From: Amoebophilaceae bacterium
Lineage (GTDB): Bacteria; Bacteroidota; Bacteroidia; Cytophagales; Amoebophilaceae
Reading direction: 5' to 3'
NCBI GenBank assembly: GCA_011524725.1
Contig: WTJV01000005.1
Coordinates: forward strand, 16,709 to 58,582
Length of the DNA stretch: 41,874 bases
Translations under genes and position numbers: made by a program
The notes under the pieces: generated by a model
The model's database searches: none
The model's input: the letters and a program-made list of their open reading frames with translations, nothing else
What the model was told of the DNA's origin: nothing
Shown here: one piece after another, positions 1 to 8,014 of the stretch
Layout of the letters: each line of letters begins with the position of its first letter
Numbering within the stretch: the stretch's first letter is position 1

Positions 1-134
1 CTAAGAGTGCGGCTAGCAGTTTGGTTTGCAGCGGCACCATGAGTCCAATGCACGAGTGGGTGGCACAGTAGTTCTCGGGCTAAGAGTGCGGCTAGCAGTT
101 TGGTTTGCAGCGGCACCATGAGTCCAATGCACGA
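1..134. repeat. 55-bp direct repeat, two copies, period 79 bp
   Basis: Positions 1-55 and 80-134 are identical, beginning ctaagagtgcggctagcag. The 24 bp between them (56-79) is not repeated on the other side of copy 2 at 135-158. Both copies lie within the 3' part of the minus-strand lipoprotein gene. The array may continue left of the window. Confidence 0.9.
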
Positions 135-336
135 CAGGTAGAGGGGAAGCGGATGTTAGCGCTCTGGCACCGCCACTGCCGTCTTGCTGAACCTCTGATG
201 CAATCGCAACAGAAACTTCTGAAACGGTGTCCCTGCCCGTGGCATTGAGCCTTGGCTGGGGCTGACATCCCTGCAATACGAACAAGGGAGGTAGCAATAC
301 GGCGAAAATGCGATTCCGATTTTGGTTTTTGAGCAT
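13..336 (-). CDS. small putative lipoprotein, C-terminus altered by a direct repeat
   Basis: A 107-residue protein. The N-terminus has basic residues, a hydrophobic stretch and a lipobox ending LQGC at about residue 24, so it is probably a signal peptidase II substrate anchored in a membrane. The mature part is Ser/Thr/Ala-rich and low in complexity; I recognise no domain. The last third runs through two copies of a 55-bp direct repeat (1-55 and 80-134) spaced 79 bp apart. Since 79 is not a multiple of three, the second copy is read in another frame and supplies the stop codon. The present C-terminus (ending CRCKPNC) may therefore be a duplication artefact and the original gene may have run beyond the window edge. 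The lipobox is the firm part; expression is unproven. Confidence 0.5.
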   Translation of the reverse strand: MLKNQNRNRIFAVLLPPLFVLQGCQPQPRLNATGRDTVSEVSVAIASEVQQDGSGGARALTSASPLPVVHWTHGAAANQTASRTLSPRTTVPPTRALDSWCRCKPNC

Positions 337-388
337 GAAGTCTATTCGCTTGTCTATAAGCTAGTGTATAGCACATTACGATATGCAC

Positions 389-807
389 TGCATTATTTTG
401 ATAATTTAGTGCACTAACATCGCAATTTAACGTTTATGATTTTCTCCCCAAAGTGAGGATTTTATGTCACTCTAAACCAGATTAATCGAGACCTTTGCAT
501 AATCCGGCTAACTGCTCTTTCCCTCCTATGGGGAAAATTTTTCAGGTGCTTAGCCTACTTATTGCCTCCTTCTGAGGGGAATTTAGATAACCTTTTTCTC
601 TGTTTTTAGCCGAGCAATACCCTTTATCTGCCCATAGGCGGCTACCGGAAGGGGAGCACTACCTGATCCAGACATGGCCGCTATACACTGTCCATCATAC
701 ACGTTAGTGGGTGTAGTGGATATTTTCCTATCGTTAATATACCCAAATCTTCCCATATTTACGCTACACCGTGCAACGGTCTCATCATGTCTCAATAATA
801 CGCAACT
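389..807. other. 419-bp stretch without a convincing gene
   Basis: This lies between the lipoprotein start and mraY. It is AT-rich on the left. Short open frames exist on both strands, but none has a recognisable product and the longest overlaps the mraY start. The promoters of the two diverging genes should lie here; I could not identify a full TTTG-N19-TAnnTTTG pair. Confidence 0.5.
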
Positions 808-2022
808 ATGCTTTATGCACTTTTTCAATATATTCATGAAACGCTAAGTTGGCCAGGTACGGGAGTTTTCAAGTACATCTCATTCAGGGCAGCGGTCTCC
901 GCTATATTGTCTTTGCTCATTACTATTGTACTTGGCAAAAAATTGATCGATTACTTCCATGCACAAGAGATTAAAGAAGGCGTACGGCAATTAGGATTGG
1001 AGGGGCAACAAGAGAAGGCCCACACACCTACCATGGGGGGCGTGGTTATGATCACAGCCATCGTAGTGCCTACACTGCTTTTTGCAGAACTAACCAACAC
1101 GTATATCATCTTGCTCTTGATGGCTACCTTATGGATAGGAAGCATCGGCTTTTTAGACGATTACATCAAGGTATTTAAACAAAACAAGAAAGGCCTAGCA
1201 GGAAAACTTAAAGTATTTGGGCAAGTAAGCCTCGGACTGATTGTAGGCCTTGTGCTTTATTTCCATGATGATGTGGTAGTACGAGAAGTCAGGGTACCCA
1301 CAACAGCGACTCAACAAGTAGAAGCAGCATTGACCGATTTTAAAGATGTCAAGTCTACAAAAACGAATGTGCCCTTCTTCAAAAACAATGAATTAGACTA
1401 TAGGCAGCTTATTCCTGGCTTAGGCCAACAATATGCATGGATAGTGTACGTACTCATAGTCACATTTATCATCACTGCAGTATCGAATGCAACTAATCTT
1501 ACAGATGGGCTAGATGGTCTAGCGGCAGGCACGTCAGCCATCATTGGCACTACACTTGCCGTTTTAGCTTATCTATCGGGTAATGTCATTTTTTCGCAAT
1601 ATCTCAACATCCTTTACATCCCTAATGTAGGGGAACTCGTCGTCTTTTGTACGGCTTTTGTGGGTGCTTGCGTGGGATTTTTATGGTACAATACGTACCC
1701 CGCACAAATTTTTATGGGAGATACGGGCAGTCTGACTATCGGAGGAATCATCGCTGTACTGGCCATTATCATCAGGAAGGAACTACTGATTCCATTACTC
1801 TGTGGGATATTTTTGATAGAGAGCCTCTCCGTCATCATGCAAGTTCTTTACTTTAAGTATACCCGACAAAGATATGGCGTGGGGACAAGGATATTTAAAA
1901 TGACTCCTATGCACCATCATTACCAAAAGCTAGGTTTGCACGAAGCCAAGATCGTGACAAGATTTTGGATCATAGGGATTTTACTTGCTATTTTCACGCT
2001 AACAACGCTAAAACTCCGGTAA
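808..2022 (+). CDS. mraY: phospho-N-acetylmuramoyl-pentapeptide transferase
   Basis: MraY transfers phospho-MurNAc-pentapeptide from UDP to undecaprenyl phosphate, making lipid I, the first membrane step of peptidoglycan synthesis. The 404 residues carry the family signatures in order: AHTPTMGG (71-78), the Mg-binding DDYIK (117-121), [10 protein letters not shown] (230-239), GDTGSL (304-309) and the MHHHYQ histidine motif (368-373), all among hydrophobic membrane helices. Residues about 160-205 form the hydrophilic insertion seen in Bacteroidota MraY. The start is an ATG followed at once by family-like sequence. It lies apart from the usual mur/mra cluster, which is not visible here. With the PBP at 18629 it indicates the cell still makes peptidoglycan. 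Confidence 0.97.
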   Translation: MLYALFQYIHETLSWPGTGVFKYISFRAAVSAILSLLITIVLGKKLIDYFHAQEIKEGVRQLGLEGQQEKAHTPTMGGVVMITAIVVPTLLFAELTNTYIILLLMATLWIGSIGFLDDYIKVFKQNKKGLAGKLKVFGQVSLGLIVGLVLYFHDDVVVREVRVPTTATQQVEAALTDFKDVKSTKTNVPFFKNNELDYRQLIPGLGQQYAWIVYVLIVTFIITAVSNATNLTDGLDGLAAGTSAIIGTTLAVLAYLSGNVIFSQYLNILYIPNVGELVVFCTAFVGACVGFLWYNTYPAQIFMGDTGSLTIGGIIAVLAIIIRKELLIPLLCGIFLIESLSVIMQVLYFKYTRQRYGVGTRIFKMTPMHHHYQKLGLHEAKIVTRFWIIGILLAIFTLTTLKLR

Positions 2023-2199
2023 GTAGCACAAGTAAGAGTTAGTTATCAGCGGTTTGGCGTACTCAGGTTTACAACCATAAAATGGGGATCATGTATAACC
2101 AGGTGCAATACCTGATCACTGATCTTACAAAAATAGCGGGATATCCCAGACCTATACCACGCAACAGCTGCTGCCATCAAAGTACCAACCCATCATACC

Positions 2200-3564
2200 A
2201 TGCAAGGCAAACAGCCTACTTTACCAAAAGGAACGCGAGACTTTGAAGCTCCACAAATATTTAAGAGAGACTATATTGTTGATACTATTCGGCATAGCTA
2301 TCAGAAATACGGCTTTCTGCCACTCGAAACACCTGCGCTAGAGCAACTAAGCACCCTAACAGGAAAATATGGCGAAGAAGGAGATCGACTGTTATTCAGC
2401 GTTTTAAACTCAGGTGATTTTCTGGCTGGTGTAGATAGCCAGATCAAAGATTACAAAGCTTTAGCGCCTCATATTGCAGCCAAGGGGCTGCGCTATGACC
2501 TGACAGTGCCTTTGGTGCGGCACGTAGCGATGAATAAAGACAAGATTATTTTTCCCTTCAAGCGGTACCAAATACAACCTGTGTGGCGTGCAGATCGCCC
2601 ACAGAAAGGACGCTACAGGGAGTTCTACCAGTGTGACATTGACGTCGTAGGCACTTCTTCTTTACTCTGTGAGGCAGAGATCTTGGTCATGATTCACGAA
2701 GTATTGTTTAAACTAGGAATCAAAGACTTTAGCATACACATAAATCACCGGACTGTGCTCGAGAGCCTAGCAGCACTAGTGGGAGCCGCTAACCACGAGG
2801 AAACCCTTTGTGTGGCCTTAGACAAACTGGATAAAGTCGGAAAAGACAAAGTGCTAGCGGAGCTAAAAAGTAAAGGTTTTGCACCCGATGCCTTAGCAAG
2901 GCTTACTTTTCTCTTTGACTTGCCGGCAACACACGCGGACAGGTGGTTGCTATTGACCAAGGAACTAGGACCTACACAGGTGGGCATGCAAGACATACAG
3001 AAAATCCTAGACTACGTACACGCGTTGGGCCTAGCGGATCCTTACATTATATTCGATCCTACCTTGGCTCGGGGTTTGTCATACTATACAGGAACGATCT
3101 TTGAAGTTAAAATTAAAGATGCGGATTGGGGTAGTCTGGGTGGTGGCGGGCGTTATGATGGCTTGACAAATATCTTTGGGATGACCGGCATATCTGGCGT
3201 AGGCTTCTCCTTTGGCCTAGATAGGCTTTACGCAGTGTTGGAAACGCTAGATTTATTGCCATCTGCTATTGGCTGCGCCACACAGATACTCCTTACCAAC
3301 CTAACCCATGTATCTGAAATGGCGTCTTTGAAGACACTAGCTATGTTGCGGGACAACAACATCAGGTCAGAAATATATCCAGTAACTACTAAATTAAAGA
3401 AACAGTTACAATATGCACACAAGAAAAATATTCCTTTTGTCGCCATCATAGGCGAAGAAGAGCATACAGCCGGAGTTATTTCCCTCAAAAACATGCAGAC
3501 TGGAGAACAGCAACAATATACCTTAGCACAGCTACTTCCAGTATTAACTCAATCATACCAGTAA
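2200..3564 (+). CDS. hisS: histidyl-tRNA synthetase
   Basis: This is a class II synthetase that charges tRNA-His in the cytoplasm. The 454 residues show the N-terminal PTLPKGTRDF segment (7-16), the ATP/histidine-site RYDLTVPLVRHVA (98-110), the histidine-binding RGLSYYTG (291-298), GGGGRYDGL (314-322), and class II motif 3 GVGFSFGLDRL (333-343). An anticodon-binding domain follows from about 355. Length is normal. The 177-bp gap after mraY suggests separate transcription, while ybaB follows after only 14 bp and is probably cotranscribed. Confidence 0.97.
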   Translation: MQGKQPTLPKGTRDFEAPQIFKRDYIVDTIRHSYQKYGFLPLETPALEQLSTLTGKYGEEGDRLLFSVLNSGDFLAGVDSQIKDYKALAPHIAAKGLRYDLTVPLVRHVAMNKDKIIFPFKRYQIQPVWRADRPQKGRYREFYQCDIDVVGTSSLLCEAEILVMIHEVLFKLGIKDFSIHINHRTVLESLAALVGAANHEETLCVALDKLDKVGKDKVLAELKSKGFAPDALARLTFLFDLPATHADRWLLLTKELGPTQVGMQDIQKILDYVHALGLADPYIIFDPTLARGLSYYTGTIFEVKIKDADWGSLGGGGRYDGLTNIFGMTGISGVGFSFGLDRLYAVLETLDLLPSAIGCATQILLTNLTHVSEMASLKTLAMLRDNNIRSEIYPVTTKLKKQLQYAHKKNIPFVAIIGEEEHTAGVISLKNMQTGEQQQYTLAQLLPVLTQSYQ

Positions 3565-3578
3565 CACAATATAATCGT

Positions 3579-3902
3579 ATGGAAGATTTCACTAAAATAC
3601 TAGGCCAAATGCGGGAGGCCCAGAAAAAAGTTCAAGAGATTCAACAAAAATTAACCCAGATAAGAGTCACTGGAGAGGCTGGTGCTGGCGCCGTAAAGGT
3701 GACGCTAGATGGGCATAAGAGCGTGCTAGAATTGGACATCGATAAAGAGTTTATCCGTCCCGAAGAGAAAGAAATACTTCAAGATCTCATTATTGCAGCG
3801 ATCACCCTAGCCACTCAGGCTGTGACCGAGAAAGTAAAAGAGGAGATCGAACGAAGTACACCAGGCATAGAAGGGACCATACCTATAGATTTGATGATTT
3901 AG
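3579..3902 (+). CDS. ybaB: YbaB/EbfC nucleoid-associated protein
   Basis: This is a 107-residue DNA-binding protein of the YbaB/EbfC family, which forms dimers and coats DNA. The N-terminal helix (MREAQKKVQEIQQKLTQIRV) and the VTLDGHKSVLELDID core are typical, and the length is normal. It lies 14 bp after hisS, probably in the same transcript. Its TAG stop at 3900-3902 is made from the TA target dinucleotide and the first G of the repeat element inserted here. The element therefore defines the end of the gene, and a few native C-terminal residues may have been replaced. Confidence 0.93.
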   Translation: MEDFTKILGQMREAQKKVQEIQQKLTQIRVTGEAGAGAVKVTLDGHKSVLELDIDKEFIRPEEKEILQDLIIAAITLATQAVTEKVKEEIERSTPGIEGTIPIDLMI

Positions 3903-4149
3903 TTGAGCCTTAACAACTCGCTTCCAAGCACAGTACTCAGCGAAGTATACGTGATTTGCCCTCGCCGGGCGGGCGTTCCTTTTTGTCTACCACACAAAAA
4001 GGAACCGAAAAAAGTCACCGCTGAGGGCACCGGGCTACCTTGGCTTGCTCTTAGGCGCAGACGAACCAAACTCGCACACCACAGGTGTGCTCAGACAGTG
4101 CCTCGCTTTGCGCCTGACGCAGCGCCAAGCTCACGCCCTAATCCCCTAG

Positions 4150-5022
4150 GTAGTGTCGTCAAAGTATGCCAACCCATAGCGCAATACATCGTATCTGAAT
4201 CGCCGCCAAGAAAGAACTTGCCCGTTTAGCGTAGCGTGTGGCTATTCCACGCCAACGTTTTAGGTGTAAAAAAGCATTTTCCACTTGATGACGTAATTTA
4301 TATTGCTCCTTGTCGTAGGCACGCTGTAGATTCCTAGTTTTCATGGGTGGGATGACTGCATGCATTTTTTGATCTTTAGCTTGACGTAGTACCTGATTAG
4401 TATCATAACCTTTATTTGCGAGTAAGTGTTGGGCCTTCATCCCTGCTATCAAAGCGCAGGCCTGCTTGCAATCTGCATGGCTACCTTCGGTAATAATCGC
4501 CCGTAGAGGCCTTCCTGCCGCATCTACGGCTAAATGTAGTTTGGTATTGAGCCCCCTTTTGTCCGATTCATCGCTTCATTGCTGCTTTGGTCCTCGGCTG
4601 CCCGGGATTGTACCTTGATGCGGGTTGCATCTGTGCTTAGCCACTCAAGATCTGGTTCATTGGCCAAAGATGCTATAATAGCCTCCCACCTACCTTTGTC
4701 TCGCCAACGGGAGAAACGACGGTGCGTATTTTTCCAACCGCCATAATCGGCAGGTAAGCTTCGCCAAGATGAGCCTGTTCTCAAGATCCAAAAAACATCG
4801 TTAATAAATCGGCGATTATCTTGGGCCCTCCTGCCCCGGGATCCTTTACGCCCCGGGAGTATAGGCTCAAGTTTTGCCCAAACTTTATCGGATATATCAT
4901 GTCGTTAATAGGATTTTGAAGTTTTCATACGTACTTTTTTAATAAACTCGACAAAAGAAAAAGACATTAAACAGTCCCATAATACAAGATTTTTACTAAA
5001 TCTTCATACTGTGACGACACTA
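4150..5022 (-). mobile_element. IS5-family (IS427-like) insertion sequence
   Basis: The element is about 873 bp with terminal inverted repeats TAGTGTCGTCAAAGTATG and TAGTGTCGTCACAGTATG (17 of 18 match). It has split repeat copy 1. The flanks both read CTAG, while the uninterrupted paralogous copy near 24368-24371 has a single CTAG, so CTAG is a 4-bp target duplication (left border ambiguous by 1 bp). It carries a two-frame DDE transposase on the minus strand. Confidence 0.9.
4159..4928 (-). pseudogene. IS5-family transposase, two frames, early nonsense codon
   Basis: The minus strand encodes an IS5/IS427-type DDE transposase in two overlapping frames. The first gives VWAKLEPILPG, then the winged-helix and LSTDATRIKVQ regions, ending after RTKGG. 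The second begins GLNTKLHLAVDAAGRP and carries the HQVENAFLHLKRWRGIATRY segment with the catalytic Glu. A -1 shift on AAAAGGGGGC near 4545 joins them, as expected for programmed frameshifting in this group. If translation starts at the ATG at 4928, a TAA at 4905-4907 stops it after seven codons. The next candidate start in frame is a TTG at 4784, which would lose the N-terminal domain. I therefore regard this copy as probably inactive, though an unrecognised start is possible. Confidence 0.7.
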
Positions 5023-5440
5023 TCTAGGCGGGGCCTTTAAATACCACAGTATCTTAGAGATGAGGTAACGGAGAATTGTCGCTTTGGTGGAGAGCGCGTT
5101 AAGAAATCCGCAGCCGTAGGCCGTTATGGGGCATCTACTGTTTGAGGGCCGAAGGGCCGAGTTTAGATCCGTGCTCGTAACCACAGCGACCGATCTTTTT
5201 GCCTACTTTTTTCATTTTCTGCAAGGTTTTGAAGGGAAATCACGTTTTTCTTGCGTTTTTTGCTACCCTATTTTAGATAAAATTTGGGTAAAAATCTTAC
5301 TGCACACGTTATCATTGATAAAATTTCCCTTGCTTAAGGGACAACTACCTAGAGAGTATGGGCTTTAGAGCGATCGGAAGGGTATGAGACGTGCATAATG
5401 TCACCGTACTAAGATAGATCCGTAAGGCAGACGAACAGGT

Positions 5441-5874
5441 AAAAGCTTATCACGATTCTAAAAAGTTCCCTAAACGGATAGAGATCGTAGAGCTACGATG
5501 AGCTATGGCACTTTGTAGGTAAAAAAGAAAACTATGGGTTTGGTTTGCATTGGACAGAGGAGGGAAACGTATACTTGACTTTGTTACGAGGAGCCGGTAG
5601 GCCAGCACAGGAAAATTGCTACGGTCAAAAATCAAAGACATAGCCTGCGCCCAGTATAGTACTGACCACTTGGCAGCCTATCCAAGCTTTGTAACCGGCA
5701 ATTATGTGGCTACTAAAAAAGAGACGCAAAGTATAGAGCCAAGTAATGCTAATACAAGGCATTACTTGGCCCGTTTTAAGCAGGAGAGCTAAATGGTACT
5801 CCAAGTCAGAATCGCTAGTAATTCTTTCCTTGTATTTGCTGGTGTACAAACAGATAGCTTTATCATGCTATTAA
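5441..5874 (+). pseudogene. decayed IS1-family transposase (InsB-like)
   Basis: No single frame is open, but the three forward frames read in turn reconstruct an IS1-type transposase: FPKRIEIVEL, then YDELWHFVGKKEN, then WVWFALDRGGKRILDFV, then STDHLAAYPSFV, ATKKETQSIEPSN, RHYLARF, and finally YSKSESLVILSLYLLVYKQI. At least three frameshifts and two internal stops separate these blocks. The DELW, STDH and KKETQSIE/RHYLARF blocks match the IS1 family. Nothing here can be made as a functional protein. No IS1 terminal repeats were recognised, so the borders are approximate. Confidence 0.8.
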
Positions 5875-5962
5875 TAAGCCAATCCAAAAATTAAGCTAGC
5901 TGCTATGCTAGTAAAATAGGTGCTTGGAAGACTCTAGCTGTACAAAGGGCTCATCGTGCTTG

Positions 5963-6003
5963 AAAAAAGGGGAGAAGAGTAACATCCTTTTCTCCCCTTT
6001 TTT
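5963..6003 (-). terminator. strong intrinsic terminator, bidirectional in form
   Basis: The arms AAAAAAGGGGAGAAGAG (5963-5979) and CTTTTCTCCCCTTTTTT (5987-6003) pair at 16 of 17 positions around a 7-nt loop. Each strand ends the stem with a run of six T. On the minus strand it lies 20 bp after the stop of the Cys-rich mini-gene at 6023-6130, which it probably terminates. Confidence 0.85.
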
Positions 6004-6022
6004 GTTGATTAGCTAGGCTGTC

Positions 6023-6130
6023 TTAACAACAGTTGCAAGGAGTACAACAACAGCCACCTAAGAGGCTTGTGTCTCTAGCACCAAGTCTAGCATGCTCTAA
6101 ACACTGTGAATATTTATGTGTTTTTTCCAT
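6023..6130 (-). CDS. 35-residue Cys-rich peptide, GG-CCCTPCNCC C-terminus
   Basis: An ATG-TAA frame encodes 35 residues: a charged N-terminal part (MEKTHKYSQC...), then LLGG, then a nine-residue tail CCCTPCNCC with six cysteines. It is followed 20 bp later by the strong terminator at 5963-6003, which argues that a short transcript is made. I know no family for it. The Gly-Gly before a Cys/Thr-rich tail resembles the leader/core layout of double-glycine peptide precursors, and clustered Cys could instead bind metal. No modification enzyme lies beside it. No -33/-7 promoter pair was found upstream. It might also be a chance frame, but the terminator placement and the extreme composition make it worth listing. 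Confidence 0.5.
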   Translation of the reverse strand: MEKTHKYSQCLEHARLGARDTSLLGGCCCTPCNCC

Positions 6131-6639
6131 GATTACATATAGGTTAGATTAAAAAATTGGTGGCGTATCAATCGACAAAAAAGTAGTAACACGCTCACCC
6201 CCTTGGGGCTTTGCTTGGACACGCACCGTGACGAAAAACATCAATCACAGCAACGAATTCCATCCAAGAACCCATCTCCCCTTCAGTGTATGCATACGGA
6301 TGCAAGTATATATTTTAAAAACTAAAATGCAAGGACTCAAAGAAAAGTATCCCCCCTTTTACTGAATATCCTAGCCCTATTCAGGCTTGTGATGTTATAG
6401 CATTTTATTCAGCCTCTCTTTAACATTTCTTGAAAACAGAGTACCTTAATGAAAAGAGGATAATCTCATCATAGGCTACAATTCATCTAAACTTTTTTAC
6501 GCCTAATCTCATGATGTAATGAGACTATGGCAAATAGTGGCTAAACCATACCCCTATTGCCTTTAAAAGGGCCTAAAAGTGCATTTTTCAAGAGCCTCAT
6601 AACGTTCTTAAAAACTTACTGGCCAGAAAGTTGGACTGT
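6131..6639. other. 509-bp stretch without a recognised gene
   Basis: It lies between the Cys-rich mini-gene and the end of rnhA. It is AT-rich with no long open frame. A small palindrome (tctcat/atgaga near 6507-6524) and T-rich patches are present. It should hold the promoter of the mini-gene and the terminator of the marC-rnhA transcript, but I cannot point to either. Confidence 0.4.
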
Positions 6640-7092
6640 TTATATGGTGTTGAGATAGCCCTGATCTACAGAAAGCATCTTACTCCGGCTACTTCGAACG
6701 GCTAGTTGGTCACAGCGTTCATTTTCTACATAGCCTGCATGGCCCTTAATCCAACAAAAAGTAATACGGTGTTGCTGGTACACCTTCCAAAATCGCTTCC
6801 AGAGATCTGCATTCTTTTTGCCCCTGAATCCCTTCTGCAACCAAGACATAAGCCAACCTTTCTGTACAGCCTCGATTACATATTTAGAATCTGAGTAGAT
6901 TGTGACATCTTGGCCTATCCTTTTTATAGCCTCCAGTCCTACAATGACTGCCAGTAATTCCATACGGTTGTTGGTAGTTAGCTGAAATCCTTCTGAAAGT
7001 TCTTTACGACGATTTTGATACTGCAAGACTACGCCATACCCTCCTGGTCCTGGATTGCCCCGGGATGAACCATCTGTATGAATAGTGATCAA
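6640..7092 (-). CDS. rnhA: ribonuclease HI
   Basis: This enzyme cleaves the RNA strand of RNA-DNA hybrids. In 150 residues it shows the four catalytic acidic positions: TDGSSRGNPGPGG (Asp7), NNRMELLAV (Glu45), YSDSKYV (Asp68) and KGHAGYVENERCD (last acidic site in the C-terminal part). The length is typical of bacterial RNase HI without an N-terminal hybrid-binding domain. The start is a TTG whose first bases overlap the TGA stop of marC (TTGA), so the two are probably translationally coupled. There is no better start downstream, since ITIHTDG must be kept. Confidence 0.95.
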   Translation of the reverse strand: MITIHTDGSSRGNPGPGGYGVVLQYQNRRKELSEGFQLTTNNRMELLAVIVGLEAIKRIGQDVTIYSDSKYVIEAVQKGWLMSWLQKGFRGKKNADLWKRFWKVYQQHRITFCWIKGHAGYVENERCDQLAVRSSRSKMLSVDQGYLNTI

Positions 7093-7685
7093 ACTAAAAG
7101 GTGGGTCTTCAGCAATTTAACAGCTATCGAGAGTATAACAATGCCCATCGCTTTATGAATAATATTGACACATAGCTTACCTAGAGTGCGTTCAAGCCAT
7201 GCAGAATAGCGTATAACACCATACACAAAAATAAGGTTAGCCCATATGGCGCACAAAATATTGATGGTATCATATTCTGCTTTCAGCGCAAGTAGTGCGA
7301 TCAGCGTGCCCGTACCGGACACAATGGGAAATGCCAAAGGTACGATAGAGGCCATGCCATCATTGTCTAGCGAAATATGGAAGATATTAACATCCAAGAT
7401 CATCTCTAGCCCTAGGATGAATAATATGATGCCACCTGCTACTACAAAAGAGGGAATATCAATAGAAAAAAGACGCAGTAGCGATGGGCCCAAGAATAGA
7501 AAAGTCAGCATAATGACACTAACAGCAATCATTGTTTTGCGTAAGTGAATGCCCCCTGATCGCTCCCTTATACGCATTATGATGGGTATACTACCCAGTA
7601 TATCCAAGACCGCAAAGAGTATCCAAAAACAAGACAACGTCTGCTGCCAATCAAAGCCAGAAAAGAAAAAATATACACTATTCAT
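7089..7685 (-). CDS. MarC family (UPF0056) integral membrane protein
   Basis: A 198-residue membrane protein with about six hydrophobic segments. It has the MarC-family hallmarks FAVLDILGSIPI (third segment start), FVVAGGIILFILGLEMI, and PLAFPIVSGTGTLIALLAL. The length is normal. Transport substrate is unknown for the family despite its historic link with multiple antibiotic resistance. It overlaps rnhA by 4 bp (TTGA) and is its upstream partner in one transcript. Confidence 0.92.
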   Translation of the reverse strand: MNSVYFFFSGFDWQQTLSCFWILFAVLDILGSIPIIMRIRERSGGIHLRKTMIAVSVIMLTFLFLGPSLLRLFSIDIPSFVVAGGIILFILGLEMILDVNIFHISLDNDGMASIVPLAFPIVSGTGTLIALLALKAEYDTINILCAIWANLIFVYGVIRYSAWLERTLGKLCVNIIHKAMGIVILSIAVKLLKTHLLV

Positions 7686-8014
7686 GATAAAAGATATTTG
7701 ATACCACTAAAATCGACTTTGCTCAAGCAGGACATTTCCAGACGCTACTGTATTTACCCAGGGCGTAAGGAAGGCACACAAACTTAAGTAATAAAACCTG
7801 TGAATTGCATCAAACGGCGTACAGAGTCGCCTCTTATGCAAGCTTAATAAAACCAGTTTCATCAGATTTAGGGCGCTGTTACGCATGTCAAAATACACTT
7901 ATGAATTACCTTCACAAGGGTTTATTGGCGTATACTTATCAGCTCGTATTTTTGGCATGTTTCACGTGGAACATTGATTAGCAAGCCACATAATAAATAC
8001 TAAAGGACGTTTAC
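7686..8014. other. 329-bp divergent intergenic region carrying parS
   Basis: This separates the leftward marC from the rightward mnmG. The only clear element is the parS site at 7958-7973. A 63-codon frame on the minus strand (7707-7898) has no recognisable product and I do not call it. Confidence 0.5.
7958..7973. promoter_or_regulatory. parS: parS centromere site (ParB/Spo0J binding)
   Basis: TGTTTCACGTGGAACA reads on the other strand as TGTTCCACGTGAAACA, a perfect match to the bacterial parS consensus TGTTNCACGTGAAACA. It lies 42 bp before the mnmG start. ParB loads on such sites to load SMC and segregate the origin region; parS sites cluster near oriC in most bacteria, often close to mnmG (gidA). 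Confidence 0.93.

Larger units (their letters stand above)
3900..5347 (+). repeat. TA-flanked inverted-repeat element, full-length copy interrupted by an IS
   Basis: This is copy 1 of a dispersed non-autonomous element. Its left end reads TA-GTTGAGCCTTAA and its right end CTTAAGGGACAAC-TA, so the termini are imperfect inverted repeats bounded by TA, as for elements moved by Tc1/mariner-IS630-type transposases. Without the IS (4150-5022) and its 4-bp duplication it is 571 bp, against 569 bp for the inverted copy at 24048-24616. Inside is a perfect 12-bp hairpin (3975-3986 with 3994-4005, 7-nt loop). No transposase is encoded. The 108-codon open frame starting at 3903 also occurs in the inverted copy and is most simply a by-product of copy similarity. 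Confidence 0.88.

Noticed and set aside
473-520. Sequence gagacctttgcataat resembling some IS termini
   Set aside because: No matching inverted partner or transposase nearby, so it cannot be called an IS end.
583-837. 84-codon minus-strand frame overlapping the mraY start
   Set aside because: It overlaps the certain mraY coding region and shows no recognisable sequence.
3903-4229. 108-codon frame inside the repeat element, also open in the inverted copy (24327-24614)
   Set aside because: The two copies are nearly identical DNA, so shared openness is expected; the frame differs at its end between copies, has no recognisable domain, and is absent from the shorter element variants.
5450-5849. 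Two minus-strand frames between the repeat and the terminator
   Set aside because: They are the complement of the decayed IS1 transposase, which reads on the plus strand.
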